Below, in pieces: positions 43,106 to 53,622 of a DNA stretch of 64,000 bases. Location: positions 620,001-684,000 of the forward strand of contig NZ_CP144371.1 in NCBI RefSeq assembly GCF_036549215.1. The letters are read 5' to 3'. A program made the position numbers and the translations under genes. Each line of letters begins with the position of its first letter. Position 1 is the first letter of the stretch. Source of the stretch: Candidatus Blochmannia sp. SNP. GTDB taxonomy: Bacteria; Pseudomonadota; Gammaproteobacteria; Enterobacterales; Enterobacteriaceae. The notes under the pieces were generated by a model that saw only the letters and a program-made list of their open reading frames with translations, searched no databases and was not told the origin of the DNA.

Positions 43106-43564
43106 ATGTATAAAAAAATAGAAATTTTCACTGATGGATCATGTCTTGGTAACCCAGGCCCGGGTGGTTGTGCAGCTATATTACGATATAAAAAATATAA
43201 GAAAGAGTTTAGCATTGGATATCGTTTAACTACTAATAATCGTATGGAATTAATGGCGGCTATTATTGCGTTAGAATCACTTAAAAATCCGTGTCAAATT
43301 ATTTTAAATACTGATAGTCAATATTTATTGCATGGTATTACTCAATGGATTCATATATGGAAAAAACATCATTGGAAAACCGCTGAAGAAAAATTAGTCA
43401 AAAATATTGATTTATGGCAACGTTTAGACATAGCAATACAGCCGCATTCCATTGTCCAATGGAATTGGTTAAAAAGTCATACTGGCCATCCAGATAATGA
43501 GCGATGTGACCAATTAGCTCGATTGGCCGCTAAATATCCTCTAAATGAGGATTTTTATCAGTGA
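43106..43564 (+). CDS. rnhA: ribonuclease HI
   Basis: It degrades RNA in RNA-DNA hybrids. 152 residues with Asp10 ([14 protein letters not shown]), Glu48 (NNRMELMA), Asp70 (NTDSQYL) and the C-terminal [15 protein letters not shown] carrying the His and last Asp. Full length and apparently functional. Shares a divergent promoter region with dnaQ. Confidence 0.97.
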   Translation: MYKKIEIFTDGSCLGNPGPGGCAAILRYKKYKKEFSIGYRLTTNNRMELMAAIIALESLKNPCQIILNTDSQYLLHGITQWIHIWKKHHWKTAEEKLVKNIDLWQRLDIAIQPHSIVQWNWLKSHTGHPDNERCDQLARLAAKYPLNEDFYQ

Positions 43565-43838
43565 TAACAATATTATTGTTGCAATTATTTTTATTGAAAT
43601 AAATATATATTTTGATTTTAAATATACATTGTTTTTGCATGTAAAAATTTTTATACATTATATTTATATATGTTATCTTTATTTTAGCGGCATAATGTAT
43701 TTAAAAAATCATTATTAAATCTTTTTAGTGTATTAAACTTATATTTGATAAATTTGATCCAAAATACTAAAAATAATAAATTTTACACATCCAAAAAATT
43801 AAAAATATTTGTAATTTACTAAATAACTATAATTAATT

Positions 43839-44609
43839 ATGAATATCATTAGAGTCCCAGCATTAAATACTAATTATATTTGGATTCTATATAATTATAG
43901 AAATGAATGCATAGTTATTGATCCCGGAGAAGCAATAGAAGTATTAAAAATTTTAAAAAGATTTCAATTTGTGTTACGGGCAATTTTATTAACTCATAAT
44001 CATGCTGATCATGTTAATGGGGTGAGTACATTAATACAATATTTTCCAAAAACAATTATTTATGGCCCTTTGGAAACTAAAAATAATAATAACATTCATG
44101 TTTTAGTATCAGAGGGAGATGATGTTGTATTATTACAGAAAAAATTTAGAGTATTTCATTTTCCTGGGCATACATTAGGACACATAGGGTTTTACAGTGC
44201 GCCTTGGTTATTTTGCGGTGATACTGTATTTTCTGCAGGTTGTGGTACATTTTGTGCGGAACTTGCGAAACAGATGTACGAGTCTTTTATAAAAATTCAG
44301 CATTTTCCTTGTAATACTTTAATTTTCAGTGGGCATGAATATACATTACTTAATGTTAATTTTGCTATTTTTATGTTACCTCATGATCAGTTTATTATTA
44401 ATTATCGTAATAAGGTTATCAAATTACGTGAAAAAAATAAATCTACTGTACCAACAACGGTAGGTTTAGAACTGAAAGTTAATCCTTTCTTTCGTTGTAA
44501 CAATATAGATGTAAAAAGATCACTGAATTTATCGTCTGATATCAAAGAAAAATGGCAGGTTTTTTATGAATTACGCAAAAAAAAAGATTTTTTTAATTTT
44601 AAATTCTAG
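43839..44609 (+). CDS. gloB: hydroxyacylglutathione hydrolase (glyoxalase II)
   Basis: It cleaves S-lactoylglutathione in methylglyoxal detoxification. The 256-residue metallo-beta-lactamase fold has THNHADH (metal site), FPGHTLGHIGFY, FCGDTVFSAGCG and the C-terminal NPFFRC. E. coli has gloB next to rnhA too. A 274-bp non-coding gap precedes it. gloA is not in the window. Confidence 0.95.
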   Translation: MNIIRVPALNTNYIWILYNYRNECIVIDPGEAIEVLKILKRFQFVLRAILLTHNHADHVNGVSTLIQYFPKTIIYGPLETKNNNNIHVLVSEGDDVVLLQKKFRVFHFPGHTLGHIGFYSAPWLFCGDTVFSAGCGTFCAELAKQMYESFIKIQHFPCNTLIFSGHEYTLLNVNFAIFMLPHDQFIINYRNKVIKLREKNKSTVPTTVGLELKVNPFFRCNNIDVKRSLNLSSDIKEKWQVFYELRKKKDFFNFKF

Positions 44610-44810
44610 TATTTTACTAATATAAAAAATGAGAATAAAAATATATCGTTATTATGTTGTAGTAACGTCTACATTAGATATAATGAGAACCCATGTTTTA
44701 TGATAGTTTTATTAATTAATAGATCATATTTTTTAATAAAAACAACTTTACTTTTTATGTTTATAGTATTTAAAAACTATGTTTTTAATAATGTTCAATT
44801 AAAAAATAAA

Positions 44811-44930
44811 TTACTTGGCAGCCCCCTACTCTCGCATAGGGAAACCCCACACTACCATTGGTACTACGACATTTCACTTCTGAGTTCGGAATGGGATCAG
44901 GTGGTACTATCGCGCTAACGCCGCCAAGTT
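44811..44930 (-). rRNA. rrf: 5S ribosomal RNA
   Basis: About 120 nt, clearly homologous to E. coli 5S: CCGAACTCAGAAGTGAAA, ATGGTAGTGTGGGGT and ATGCGAGAGTAGGG are recognisable on the minus strand, and the ends pair as ACTTGGC/GCCAAGT. No 23S, 16S or spacer tRNA lies upstream; aroE is the next gene. It occupies the place of the rrnD operon near aroE in E. coli. The ends may be off by 1-2 nt. Confidence 0.95.
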
Positions 44931-45032
44931 AGTTTCATAACTATATATTAGATAGAATATATATTCTAATAATTCCATAGAGCATTATACATTATTTTAA
45001 AATTTTTATAAAGTAAAATATATTTAAATTCG

Positions 45033-45061
45033 TAAGATTTATCCTATAAGGGTAAATCTTA
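45033..45061 (-). terminator. hairpin between aroE and 5S
   Basis: TAAGATTTATCC pairs with GGGTAAATCTTA (one T-G pair) around a 5-nt loop. It could end aroE transcripts before the 5S gene or be a processing site if both are read together. Confidence 0.4.
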
Positions 45062-45110
45062 ATAATAAAGAATTTTCTGCTTGTGTTTTTTTATAAAAAA
45101 AATTATATAA

Positions 45111-45995
45111 TTATGTATAAAGAGTAGACCTTAAATGATTTAATATAGGATCAACAGAAGGAAATAAGTTATGCCATAATAAAAATGCATGAGCTGCTTG
45201 TTCTACTAACATACCTAATCCATCCGAACAATAGTTTGATCCATGGTTTTTACACCATGTTATGAATGGTGTATCTTTTTTTTGGTAAAACAAATCGTAA
45301 CATTTAGTTAAAGGAGTAATAATAGAGGGCGGAATGTTTGGAATGGTATTGACCATACTGCTAGTCGTAGCGTTAATAATTAAACTATATTTATTATCGT
45401 GGTTGCCTACTAATTCGAATAAAGGCATACATGATACATTTTTATATCCTATCTTATGGCAATAAGATACTAACTTTTGGGCTGTATGGAATGTTCTATT
45501 TACTATATGTATGTAACATTCTGTTACCTCAGATAATAATGCAAGAAGAATTCCTTTTGAGGCGCCTCCAGCACCAATTAGTAAAATATTTATTTTCATA
45601 GATTTTTCGTGAGGTGTTGTCGCCGTGGTGAGATGATTGTTGTCGTTTATCCAATTAAGACGTTTTAAATCACTAATAAATCCTATGCCATCAGTATTAT
45701 CTCCTAATAAAATTTCATTTTTTAGTTTTTTAATTGTATTAACTGAACGGGCTAAAACAGCCCGTTCAGTTAATTGATGACATATAAAGTATGCACGTTC
45801 TTTAAATGGAGCAGTAATATTTGCACCTAATCCGTCTGATTTAAAAAAATTATATAACAAATTCTCAAAGTTATTTTGTGATACTAATTTTAAGTCATAT
45901 TCTTTTTTGATTCCGGCTTCATTTGCAAATAATGCGTAAATTTCTGCTGATTTACTATGTCCAATTGGATTACCAAAAACAGCAAAGGCACTCAT
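45111..45995 (-). CDS. aroE: shikimate dehydrogenase
   Basis: It reduces 3-dehydroshikimate in the aromatic amino acid pathway, a nutrient route often kept by insect symbionts. 294 residues: FGNPIGHSKS, Lys65 in TAPFKE, Asp102 in LGDNTDG, the NADP loop LLIGAGGASKG, and SDGLGMLVEQAAHAF. It is longer than E. coli AroE (272), mostly through a Thr/His/Lys-rich insertion near residues 118-134. It lies 28 bp after tsaC. Confidence 0.95.
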   Translation of the reverse strand: MSAFAVFGNPIGHSKSAEIYALFANEAGIKKEYDLKLVSQNNFENLLYNFFKSDGLGANITAPFKERAYFICHQLTERAVLARSVNTIKKLKNEILLGDNTDGIGFISDLKRLNWINDNNHLTTATTPHEKSMKINILLIGAGGASKGILLALLSEVTECYIHIVNRTFHTAQKLVSYCHKIGYKNVSCMPLFELVGNHDNKYSLIINATTSSMVNTIPNIPPSIITPLTKCYDLFYQKKDTPFITWCKNHGSNYCSDGLGMLVEQAAHAFLLWHNLFPSVDPILNHLRSTLYT

Positions 45996-46023
45996 TTATA
46001 TATCTCCTCCTCAATAACAGAAA

Positions 46024-46593
46024 TTACCCACGAATTAATTTACCAGTCACAACATCTCTAATTTCTGAAGGATTAGGTCTTCCAAACACGTCTTCATACA
46101 TGATGGGAATGCCATGTCCGAATTGTTTGTATACCTCTGTAATAGTACGTGCAGGAGGTTGTCCAGATAGATTTGCGCTAGTAGACACCAAAGGTTTCCC
46201 AAAAGCTAAACAAAGACGTTGAATTGGTTCAAAATAACTAATTCTTACTGCTAAAGAAGAAAATTGACCTGTTAGCCAAAATGGACTATTCATTTTTGCT
46301 GGAAATACCCATGTTACTGGCCTAGGCCAAATAGAAAAAGCTCGAGATCGTTGTTTTTCATTTAAGCAACTATCGTCAATATATTTCAGTAATTGTGCGT
46401 AGTTAGCAGCAATTAAAATTAAACCTTTTTTCCATGATCGATTTTTTATTTTTAATAGAGTATGTATTGCATGTTTATTGTCAGGGTCACATCCTAATCC
46501 AAACACCGACTCCGTTGGATAAATAATTACCTTTCCTTGATGTAGTTGCACAAGCAAATCTTTTATATTTGATGAAAACAATATTTTTGTCAT
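46024..46593 (-). CDS. tsaC: threonylcarbamoyl-AMP synthase TsaC
   Basis: It makes the activated intermediate for t6A at position 37 of ANN-decoding tRNAs, including the three tRNA-Thr in this window. 189 residues with the YrdC fold: IYPTESVFGLGCDPDN, KNRSWKKGLILI, LAVRISYFEP and PLVSTSANLSGQPPA. Same order with aroE as in E. coli, with yrdD, smg and smf lost upstream. Confidence 0.95.
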   Translation of the reverse strand: MTKILFSSNIKDLLVQLHQGKVIIYPTESVFGLGCDPDNKHAIHTLLKIKNRSWKKGLILIAANYAQLLKYIDDSCLNEKQRSRAFSIWPRPVTWVFPAKMNSPFWLTGQFSSLAVRISYFEPIQRLCLAFGKPLVSTSANLSGQPPARTITEVYKQFGHGIPIMYEDVFGRPNPSEIRDVVTGKLIRG

Positions 46594-46988
46594 AAATTAT
46601 TATTTAATGAAATTGCATATAATATTCCTTGATTTAAATCACTGTTTATAAAGTACTTTTAAAGTTATTTAATCAGTTAATTTTATTAAGTTATATATAA
46701 TATTATAATGTTTCAAGTTTTACTATCTTAGTATATTATATATCATGTAGATATGATTTAATATCTTTATTATATATTTGTATTTATTACAGTGCACTTA
46801 ATATATATATATAACTGATCATTTATTAGACTTTAAGTTTTAGAAGTTAAGTATTTTTAAAATTTTATTAAAAAATGAATTTTTCATATATTAAAATGAT
46901 AAATATAAATATTTTATATTTATTTTTGAATTATATCTATAATTGATCAAATCATATACAATTTACCTAAAATTTAATTTTTTTATTT
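46594..46988. other. divergent spacer tsaC/def
   Basis: 395 bp of A/T DNA with no gene where E. coli has yrdD, smg and dprA. It should contain promoters in both directions; none is clear. Confidence 0.5.
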
Positions 46989-47480
46989 ATGTCGATATTA
47001 GAAATATTGCGTTATCCTGATAAACGTCTCAGAAAAATTGCTGATCCTGTTATTACAGTCTCTAATGATACTAGACAAATTGTAAATGATATGTTCGACA
47101 CGATGTATTTTAATAAAGGTATTGGTTTAGCTGCAACACAAGTTAATATTCAACAACAAATTATTGTTATTGATCTTTGTTTGAAAAATAAGCGACGGAT
47201 AGTTCTTATCAATCCTAATATTATAAAAAGAACAGGTATTATTAGTATAACTGAAAGTTGTTTGTCTATTCCTCAAATACACGAAATCATCCCGCGTTCA
47301 GAAAATGTAACAGTTCGGGCATTGGACCAAAATGGTAATAAATTTGAGATGGAAGCAAATAATTTATTAGCAATTTGTATTCAACATGAAGTAGATCATT
47401 TATGTGGTAAGCTTTTTATTGATTATTTATCTCCACTAAAAATTAAAAGAATTCATAAAAAAATAAAAAAATTATCTTAA
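46989..47480 (+). CDS. def: peptide deformylase
   Basis: It removes the formyl group from nascent proteins. 163 residues with motif 1 GIGLAATQ, motif 2 and motif 3 QHEVDHL (metal ligands). Motif 2 reads ESCLS instead of EGCLS: the Gly before the metal-binding Cys is Ser. The Cys ligand itself is kept. def-fmt order and 43-bp spacing as in E. coli. Confidence 0.96.
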   Translation: MSILEILRYPDKRLRKIADPVITVSNDTRQIVNDMFDTMYFNKGIGLAATQVNIQQQIIVIDLCLKNKRRIVLINPNIIKRTGIISITESCLSIPQIHEIIPRSENVTVRALDQNGNKFEMEANNLLAICIQHEVDHLCGKLFIDYLSPLKIKRIHKKIKKLS

Positions 47481-47523
47481 ATATTAGAAAGTATTTATTT
47501 TATTTTTTAGTATATTATATATT

Positions 47524-48501
47524 ATGGAACGCATAAAATCATTACGTATTGCTTTTTTTGGAACTACAAATTTTGCAGTATGGCACTTATATACGTTAGT
47601 TTATTTTTCTATACATCAAATAATAGCGATTTTTACTCAAGAAATACAAGTATTAAAACGTAGATCTTTTTTATCTTTACATGATATGGCAAAAAAGCAC
47701 AATATATCATTATTTCAATCCAGTTTTTTATCTATTTCTGAAATTATTCATATTCTTAAAAAACTTAATGTGGATTTAATAGTGGTTGTATCTTATGGAT
47801 TAATTTTACCTGAAGAAATATTAAATATACCGCGATTAGGGTGTATTAACGTACATGGTTCATTATTACCTCGTTGGCGTGGTCCAGCTCCAATTCAACG
47901 TGCGTTGGAATATGGTGATGAGATTACAGGTATAACTATCATACGAATGGATTTGGGTATCGATACTGGTGATATTTTTCACATTATGTCTTGTAATATT
48001 TTACCAAAAGATACTAGTTATACTCTTTCTAATAGATTAGCTAAGATGGGATCCTCTATGTTACTACAAGTATTGGATCAGATTATTTTAGGAACATATA
48101 CGCTAATACCTCAAGATTCGACTTATGCTACATATGCACATAAATTAACTAAACAGGAAGCACGTATTGACTGGAAGTCATCAGCGATTCAATTAGAGCG
48201 ATGTGTCCGTGCCTTTAATCCATGGCCAATTAGTTATTTTTTAGTAAAAAATTGTCGCATTAGAGTATGGGGCTCTGAAATAGGTAACCGAGATACGGTG
48301 GGGTATTGTTATCATTCATCATCATCTATGTTACCCCCTGGCACTATATTATCGATTAATCCATATGGTATTCATGTTGTTACTGGTTCTGGGATATTAA
48401 CACTTACTATGTTACAAATTTCAGGTAAAAAAAGAGCATTGATACGTGATATTCTCAACGCATATAAAGAGTGGTTTATGCCTAATTCCATACTAGAATA
48501 A
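47524..48501 (+). CDS. fmt: methionyl-tRNA formyltransferase
   Basis: It formylates initiator Met-tRNA. The 325-residue product has the formyl-THF site GCINVHGSLLPRWRG with catalytic Asn/His, the LDTGD-like motif GIDTGD, and a C-terminal OB-like domain. The loop that in E. coli reads TQPDRPAGRGKK (about residues 38-50) and contacts the tRNA acceptor is replaced by unrelated TQEIQVLKRRSF. Works with def downstream in function; rsmB is lost. Confidence 0.94.
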   Translation: MERIKSLRIAFFGTTNFAVWHLYTLVYFSIHQIIAIFTQEIQVLKRRSFLSLHDMAKKHNISLFQSSFLSISEIIHILKKLNVDLIVVVSYGLILPEEILNIPRLGCINVHGSLLPRWRGPAPIQRALEYGDEITGITIIRMDLGIDTGDIFHIMSCNILPKDTSYTLSNRLAKMGSSMLLQVLDQIILGTYTLIPQDSTYATYAHKLTKQEARIDWKSSAIQLERCVRAFNPWPISYFLVKNCRIRVWGSEIGNRDTVGYCYHSSSSMLPPGTILSINPYGIHVVTGSGILTLTMLQISGKKRALIRDILNAYKEWFMPNSILE

Positions 48502-48558
48502 AACTGACTAATTATATGAATTCATAGTTTTATGATGGGGTGTATTATTTATTTTTAG

Positions 48559-48942
48559 TTATTGTTTTATATTTTTTGTTATTTTAGATCGTTCTACTAG
48601 TTCGATGTATGCCATTGGAGCATTGTCTCCTTTACGTGATCCACATTTTAAAACACGAGTATATCCTCCAGGACGGTTGAAAAAATGTGGGCTAATTTGT
48701 GTAAATAATTTTGTAACAATATTATTGTTTCTAATTTTAGAAAAAACTAAACGCCGGTTTGCAACTGTATCTATTTTACTACATGTAATTAACGGTTCAA
48801 TAATACGACGTAGCGCTTTGGCTTTAGATAAAGTAGTTTTTATAATTTGGTAAGTTACTAATGAAATAACCATGTTTCGAAACATAGCCTTACGGTGAGT
48901 ACTAGTTTTATTTAATTTAGATCCGCTTTTTCGATGATGCAT
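48559..48942 (-). CDS. rplQ: ribosomal protein L17
   Basis: Large-subunit protein near the exit tunnel. The true start is ATG 48942 ([11 protein letters not shown]), giving 127 residues as in E. coli; a longer frame to 48996 would run into the rpoA end. A GAGG ribosome site lies 10-11 nt upstream. Last gene of the alpha operon; convergent with fmt, with a 7-bp AAAACT/AGTTTT-type stem between them. Confidence 0.96.
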   Translation of the reverse strand: MHHRKSGSKLNKTSTHRKAMFRNMVISLVTYQIIKTTLSKAKALRRIIEPLITCSKIDTVANRRLVFSKIRNNNIVTKLFTQISPHFFNRPGGYTRVLKCGSRKGDNAPMAYIELVERSKITKNIKQ

Positions 48943-48988
48943 AATACATATTACCTCAATTATATTATAATGATAAATTATCAATATG

Positions 48989-49981
48989 TTAACCATCTAA
49001 AATACTTGTCGGAGGCCAATTTTCCAAACGCATTCCTAAAGATAATCCACGAGAAGCTAATACGTCTTTTATTTCTGTTAACGATTTTTTTCCTAAGTTA
49101 GGAGTTTTTAATAACTCCACTTCTGTTCGTTGTACTAAATCACCAATATAATGAATAGATTCTGCTTTTAAACAATTAGCAGAACGTACAGTTAGTTCTA
49201 AATCATCAACAAGACGCAATAAAATTGGATCGAATTCTGGTTTTTCTTCTTTATGTTCTGGTTGATGTATATCTCTTAAATCAATAAAAGCTGCAAGTTG
49301 TTCAGATAAAATTGTTGCTGCACGCCTAATCGCTTCTTCAGGTTCTATGGTGCCATTAGTTTCCATATCAATAATTAGTTTATCTAAATCTGTACGTTGT
49401 TCAACACGAGCAGCTTCTACGTTATAAGAAATTCTTTCTACTGGACTATAACATGCATCTAATAATAATCGACCAATTGGCAAGGTATCTGATTCAGGAT
49501 TAAATCTAGAAGAAGCTGGAACGTAACCTCGTCCACGTTGTACTTTTATACGCATATTAATAGATGCATTCTTATCGGTTATATGACATATAACATGATT
49601 TGGTGCAATAATTTTTACATTATTGGTATCACATGTAATATCATTTGCAACTACAGGACCGATACCAGATTTTTTTAAAGTTAGAGTAATCTGATCTTTT
49701 CCTTCAATTCTAATAGCTAATTTCTTTAGGTTAAGCAAAATTTCTAAAATGTCTTCTTGTATACCTTCTTTTGTGGTGTACTCATGTAGTACACCATCAA
49801 TTTCAACTTCTGTTATCGCATATCCAGGCATCGAGGAAAGTAAAATACGACGTAGGGCATTTCCTAAAGTGTGACCAAACCCTCGTTCCAATGGTTCTAA
49901 AGTAACTTTAGCACGAGTTTTAGTAATTTGTTCAATATCTACTAAACGTGGTTTTAAAAATTCTGTCGCAGAGTTCTGCAT
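48989..49981 (-). CDS. rpoA: RNA polymerase alpha subunit
   Basis: Assembly platform of RNA polymerase. 330 residues: N-terminal dimer domain ([22 protein letters not shown]) and C-terminal domain ([32 protein letters not shown]) that contacts UP elements and activators. The complete C-terminal domain implies transcription can still be activated. Between rpsD and rplQ as in E. coli. Confidence 0.98.
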   Translation of the reverse strand: MQNSATEFLKPRLVDIEQITKTRAKVTLEPLERGFGHTLGNALRRILLSSMPGYAITEVEIDGVLHEYTTKEGIQEDILEILLNLKKLAIRIEGKDQITLTLKKSGIGPVVANDITCDTNNVKIIAPNHVICHITDKNASINMRIKVQRGRGYVPASSRFNPESDTLPIGRLLLDACYSPVERISYNVEAARVEQRTDLDKLIIDMETNGTIEPEEAIRRAATILSEQLAAFIDLRDIHQPEHKEEKPEFDPILLRLVDDLELTVRSANCLKAESIHYIGDLVQRTEVELLKTPNLGKKSLTEIKDVLASRGLSLGMRLENWPPTSILDG

Positions 49982-50015
49982 TACTGCCTCTCTTTTATTA
50001 TCTCACAAGTTTTGT

Positions 50016-50639
50016 TTATTTTGAATATAATTCTACAATCAGATGCTCATCGATATTTGCAGATAATTCGTTGCGTTCTGGATAACGTTTAAATATGCCT
50101 TGCAATCCAACAGGATCAATTTCAATCCATGCTAATTTTTCTCGTTGCTGCTCAGAAAGTTCTAAAGAAGCACGAATTCTGGATTGATTATGTGATTTTT
50201 TACTTATCTTAATAATTGTATTAGGCATAACTTGATATGAAGCTATATTAACAATATGGTCATTAACTATAATGGATTTATGACTTACTAATTGACGAGC
50301 TTCAGCACGTGTTGCTCCAAATCCCATACGATATACAATATTATCTAATCTACTTTCTAATAATTTCAGCAAATTTTGACCGGTGTTTCCTTTAATACGC
50401 GTAGCTTTTTTATAATAATTAGAGAATTGACGTTCTAAAATACCATATATACGTCTAACTTTTTGTTTTTCTCGTAATTGCATTCCATAATCTGAAAACC
50501 GAGATTTACGTACATTATGTTGCCCTGGAGGTTGTTCAGGTTTACATTTGGAATCAATTGGACGAATTCCAGATTTTAACAACAGGTCTGTTCCTTCACG
50601 ACGACTGAGTTTAAGTTTCGGTCCTAAATATTTTGCCAT
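50016..50639 (-). CDS. rpsD: ribosomal protein S4
   Basis: 16S-binding assembly protein; in E. coli also the translational repressor of the alpha operon. Start at ATG 50639 ([19 protein letters not shown]), preceded by AAGGA; an upstream extension to 50768 would overlap rpsK and is rejected. 207 residues. The S4 RNA-binding motif ([24 protein letters not shown]) is clear. Confidence 0.97.
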   Translation of the reverse strand: MAKYLGPKLKLSRREGTDLLLKSGIRPIDSKCKPEQPPGQHNVRKSRFSDYGMQLREKQKVRRIYGILERQFSNYYKKATRIKGNTGQNLLKLLESRLDNIVYRMGFGATRAEARQLVSHKSIIVNDHIVNIASYQVMPNTIIKISKKSHNQSRIRASLELSEQQREKLAWIEIDPVGLQGIFKRYPERNELSANIDEHLIVELYSK

Positions 50640-50679
50640 ATACTTGATTTCCTTGAAAATAACATTAGTTTCTGTCTTT

Positions 50680-51072
50680 TTAGACACGACGTTTTTTGGA
50701 AGGCCGGCAACCATTATGAGGGATCGGAGTAACATCAGTAATACTAGTGATATTGAACCCTGATGCATTTAATGCTCGTACTGCAGATTCACGCCCTGGT
50801 CCAGGTCCTTTAACCATAACTTCTAAATTTTTTACTCCATATTCTTGAACTATTTCAGCGCATCGTTCTGCTGCTATTTGTGCGGCAAATGGTGTGGATT
50901 TGCGAGATCCACGAAAACCAGAACCCCCAGCTGTAGTCCATCCCAAAGTATTACCTTGTTTATCACTAATAGTGATTATAGTATTATTAAAAGATGCATG
51001 TATGTGTGCTATGCCATCTAAAATTTGTTTTTTGAGTCGTCTGCGCGCTCGAAGATTGGATGATTTAATCAT
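50680..51072 (-). CDS. rpsK: ribosomal protein S11
   Basis: Small-subunit platform protein next to the 3' end of 16S rRNA. 130 residues with [15 protein letters not shown] and the C-terminal [16 protein letters not shown] motif with KKRRV tail. Between rpsM and rpsD. Confidence 0.97.
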   Translation of the reverse strand: MIKSSNLRARRRLKKQILDGIAHIHASFNNTIITISDKQGNTLGWTTAGGSGFRGSRKSTPFAAQIAAERCAEIVQEYGVKNLEVMVKGPGPGRESAVRALNASGFNITSITDVTPIPHNGCRPSKKRRV

Positions 51073-51105
51073 ATGTTTGTATATTTTTTATTAAATTTAC
51101 TTAAG

Positions 51106-51462
51106 TTATTTGTTTATTGATTTGCGAGGACCTTTACGGGTTCTTGCGTTTGTTCTAGTTCTTTGACCTCGTACTGGTAGATTACGACGATGCCGTAATC
51201 CGCGGTAAGTACCCAGATCTATCAAACGTTTAATGTTTAAAGTTACTTCTCGACGTAAATCTCCTTCTACAATATATTTATCTACTGCATCACGTAATTT
51301 ATCTATATGGATTTCAGATAATTTACAAAGTTGCAAATGTTCATTTATGCCTATATTTGAACAAATTAATCGAGCACGAGATTTACCAATTCCATAAATG
51401 GACATTAAAGCAATAACGGTATGTTTGCGGTCAGGAATATTGACACCTGCTATACGTACCAC
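51106..51462 (-). CDS. rpsM: ribosomal protein S13
   Basis: Small-subunit head protein contacting the P-site tRNA and L5. 118 residues: [11 protein letters not shown] start, [10 protein letters not shown] helix-two-turn-helix, and C-terminal [20 protein letters not shown]. First gene of the alpha operon, 33 bp after rpmJ. Confidence 0.97.
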   Translation of the reverse strand: MVRIAGVNIPDRKHTVIALMSIYGIGKSRARLICSNIGINEHLQLCKLSEIHIDKLRDAVDKYIVEGDLRREVTLNIKRLIDLGTYRGLRHRRNLPVRGQRTRTNARTRKGPRKSINK

Positions 51463-51495
51463 TATTTATACTCCTAAAGTTGATATTAATAAAAA

Positions 51496-51612
51496 TTATC
51501 CTTGTCGTTGTTTATGTTTTGGATCTACACGACATACTACTCGAACAATATTGTGTCTTTTTACAATTTCACAATGACGACACAGCTTTTTTACTGATGC
51601 ACGCACTTTCAT
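51496..51612 (-). CDS. rpmJ: ribosomal protein L36
   Basis: A 38-residue protein found by reading the gap between secY and rps[21 protein letters not shown], then an IVRVVCR segment and a KHKQRQG end. The zinc-ribbon residues (Cys, Cys, Cys, His pattern) are intact. It is the last gene of the spc operon. Confidence 0.96.
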   Translation of the reverse strand: MKVRASVKKLCRHCEIVKRHNIVRVVCRVDPKHKQRQG

Positions 51613-51648
51613 AATTTTTCCTATATTTAAAGTTTAAAAACTTTTTGA

Positions 51649-52986
51649 TTAATGATTAAAATGTTTCAGATTTGCTTTTTTTAGTACAGATTCATACTGA
51701 CTAGACATCATTAAAGTCTGTATTTGAACCATAAAATCCATAATCACTACAACTACGATAAGTAAAGATGTACCTCCAAAATAAAAAGGGACCTTCATAG
51801 CAATTCTCATAAACTCTGGCACTAAACAAATAAATGTAACATATATCGCCCCAATGAAAGTTAAACGAATCATAATTTTATTGATATATTTTGCAGTTTT
51901 CTCCCCTGGTCTAATTCCAGGAACAAATGCTCCAGATTTTTTTAAATTTTCGGCCGTTTCACGTGGATTAAATACTAAAGATGTATAAAAAAAACAAAAA
52001 AACATAATAGCTGCTGCGTAAAGTAAAATATATAATGGTTGGCCTGGTTGTAGATATAAAGAAATTATAGTTAACCATTGCCAGCTGGTGCTGCTTCCAA
52101 ACCAAGAAACAACGGTTCCTGGAAATAAAATTACACTGGAAGCAAAAATAGCAGGAATAACGCCAGCCATATTTACTTTAAGCGGTAAGTGTGTGTTTTG
52201 AGCAGCATAAATACGACGACCTTGCTGACGTTGAGCATAATGTACTAAAATTCGACGTTGTCCTCTCTCTATAAATACAACGAAAAAAGTAATACTAAAT
52301 ATTAAACAGACAACTAAAATCAATATGAAGAAATGTAATTCATCTTGTCTTACTTGTTCTATAGTATGGCCTATAGCAAGTGGTAATCCAGCGATTATTC
52401 CTGAAAAAATAATAACCGAAATTCCGTTTCCTATTCCTTTGTTAGTAATTTGATCACCTAACCACATTAAAAAAACAGTACCACAAACAAGACTGACAAT
52501 TGCTATGCAATAAAAAGAAAATCCTGGATTAATCACTAATCCAGACACACTAGGCAAACTAGTGACAATACCTACTGATTGTAATATTCCTAGTATTAAA
52601 GTACCATAACGAATATATTGGTTAATTAGTTTTCTTCCACTTTCTCCTTCTTTTTTAATTTCTATTAAAGTAGGATGTACCGCAGTTAATAGTTGCACAA
52701 TAATTGAGGATGAAATATATGGCATAATTCCTAAACTAAAAATAGAAGCACGGCTTAAAGATCCTCCAGAAAACATGTTAAACATTTCAATAATAGTGCC
52801 TTGTTGTTGTTCGATAATTTTTGCTAAAACAATTAAATCTACTCCCGGGATTGGAATAAATGATCCTATACGGAAAATAATCAAAGCGGTAATCACAAAT
52901 ATAATTCTTTTTTTTAATTCGTGTAACCCACCTTGTATGCTTTTAAAAGTAGATTTAGGTTGCCATTTTTTAGTAACTATCATCAT
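51649..52986 (-). CDS. secY: SecY, protein translocase channel
   Basis: The central pore of the Sec translocon, with ten membrane helices. 445 residues with [15 protein letters not shown] in helix 1, the plug region [21 protein letters not shown], and the cytosolic loop [22 protein letters not shown]. It lies in the spc operon between rplO and rpmJ. Works with SecDF-YajC encoded at 34.6-37.9 kb. Confidence 0.98.
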   Translation of the reverse strand: MMIVTKKWQPKSTFKSIQGGLHELKKRIIFVITALIIFRIGSFIPIPGVDLIVLAKIIEQQQGTIIEMFNMFSGGSLSRASIFSLGIMPYISSSIIVQLLTAVHPTLIEIKKEGESGRKLINQYIRYGTLILGILQSVGIVTSLPSVSGLVINPGFSFYCIAIVSLVCGTVFLMWLGDQITNKGIGNGISVIIFSGIIAGLPLAIGHTIEQVRQDELHFFILILVVCLIFSITFFVVFIERGQRRILVHYAQRQQGRRIYAAQNTHLPLKVNMAGVIPAIFASSVILFPGTVVSWFGSSTSWQWLTIISLYLQPGQPLYILLYAAAIMFFCFFYTSLVFNPRETAENLKKSGAFVPGIRPGEKTAKYINKIMIRLTFIGAIYVTFICLVPEFMRIAMKVPFYFGGTSLLIVVVVIMDFMVQIQTLMMSSQYESVLKKANLKHFNH

Positions 52987-52998
52987 TAATTTTTTAAA

Positions 52999-53439
52999 TT
53001 ACCCCTTCTTTATTTGTCCACCTGCAGCTTGAATAGCAATTCTTGCGCCTTTGCTAATGCGTAAGCTACTATGTAGTATGATAGGATATTTAATTTCTCC
53101 AGACATTATAATTTTAACAAACTTAATTTTTTTCTTAATAATATTATGTGCTTTTAGAACATTGATATCTATTATTTTGTTAGGAATATAGGATAACTCA
53201 GATAATCTGATTTCTTGGGTAACCATAGCTTTACGAGATATGAATCCAAATTTTGGTAACCTACGGTACAAAGGAGTTTGTCCGCCTTCAAACCCAAGAC
53301 GTATTTTACCTCCAGACCTAGATTTTTGTCCTTTATGCCCACGCCCTCCTGTCTTACCTAATCCAGACCCTATACCTCGGCCTACTCGTTTACTTAAACG
53401 TTTAGATCCTTTAGACGGAGAAATAGTATTAAGATACAT
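52999..53439 (-). CDS. rplO: ribosomal protein L15
   Basis: Late-assembly 50S protein. 146 residues with the Gly-rich N-terminus ([19 protein letters not shown]) and [15 protein letters not shown]. Begins 3 nt after the rpmD stop. Confidence 0.97.
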   Translation of the reverse strand: MYLNTISPSKGSKRLSKRVGRGIGSGLGKTGGRGHKGQKSRSGGKIRLGFEGGQTPLYRRLPKFGFISRKAMVTQEIRLSELSYIPNKIIDINVLKAHNIIKKKIKFVKIIMSGEIKYPIILHSSLRISKGARIAIQAAGGQIKKG

Positions 53440-53442
53440 GAT

Positions 53443-53622
53443 TTATTCCTCCACTTTAATCATGTAAGCAATTAAATTGATCATACCACGGATGGAAGGC
53501 GTATCAATCCTTTCAACGGTATTTCTGATATGGGATAATCCTAAGCCACGTAAAGTTGCTTTATGTTTTGGCAGACACCCAATAGAACTTTTAGTTTGGG
53601 TTAATTTAATAGTTTTTAACAT
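53443..53622 (-). CDS. rpmD: ribosomal protein L30
   Basis: A 59-residue 50S protein found between rplO and rpsE: starts [20 protein letters not shown] and ends MIKVEE, same length as in E. coli. Its ATG lies 17 nt inside the end of rpsE, because rpsE has gained a short C-terminal tail. Confidence 0.95.
   Translation of the reverse strand: MLKTIKLTQTKSSIGCLPKHKATLRGLGLSHIRNTVERIDTPSIRGMINLIAYMIKVEE

Noticed and set aside
44700-44918. 72-codon frame overlapping the 5S gene
   Set aside because: Its second half is the antisense of 5S rRNA, so it is not a protein gene.
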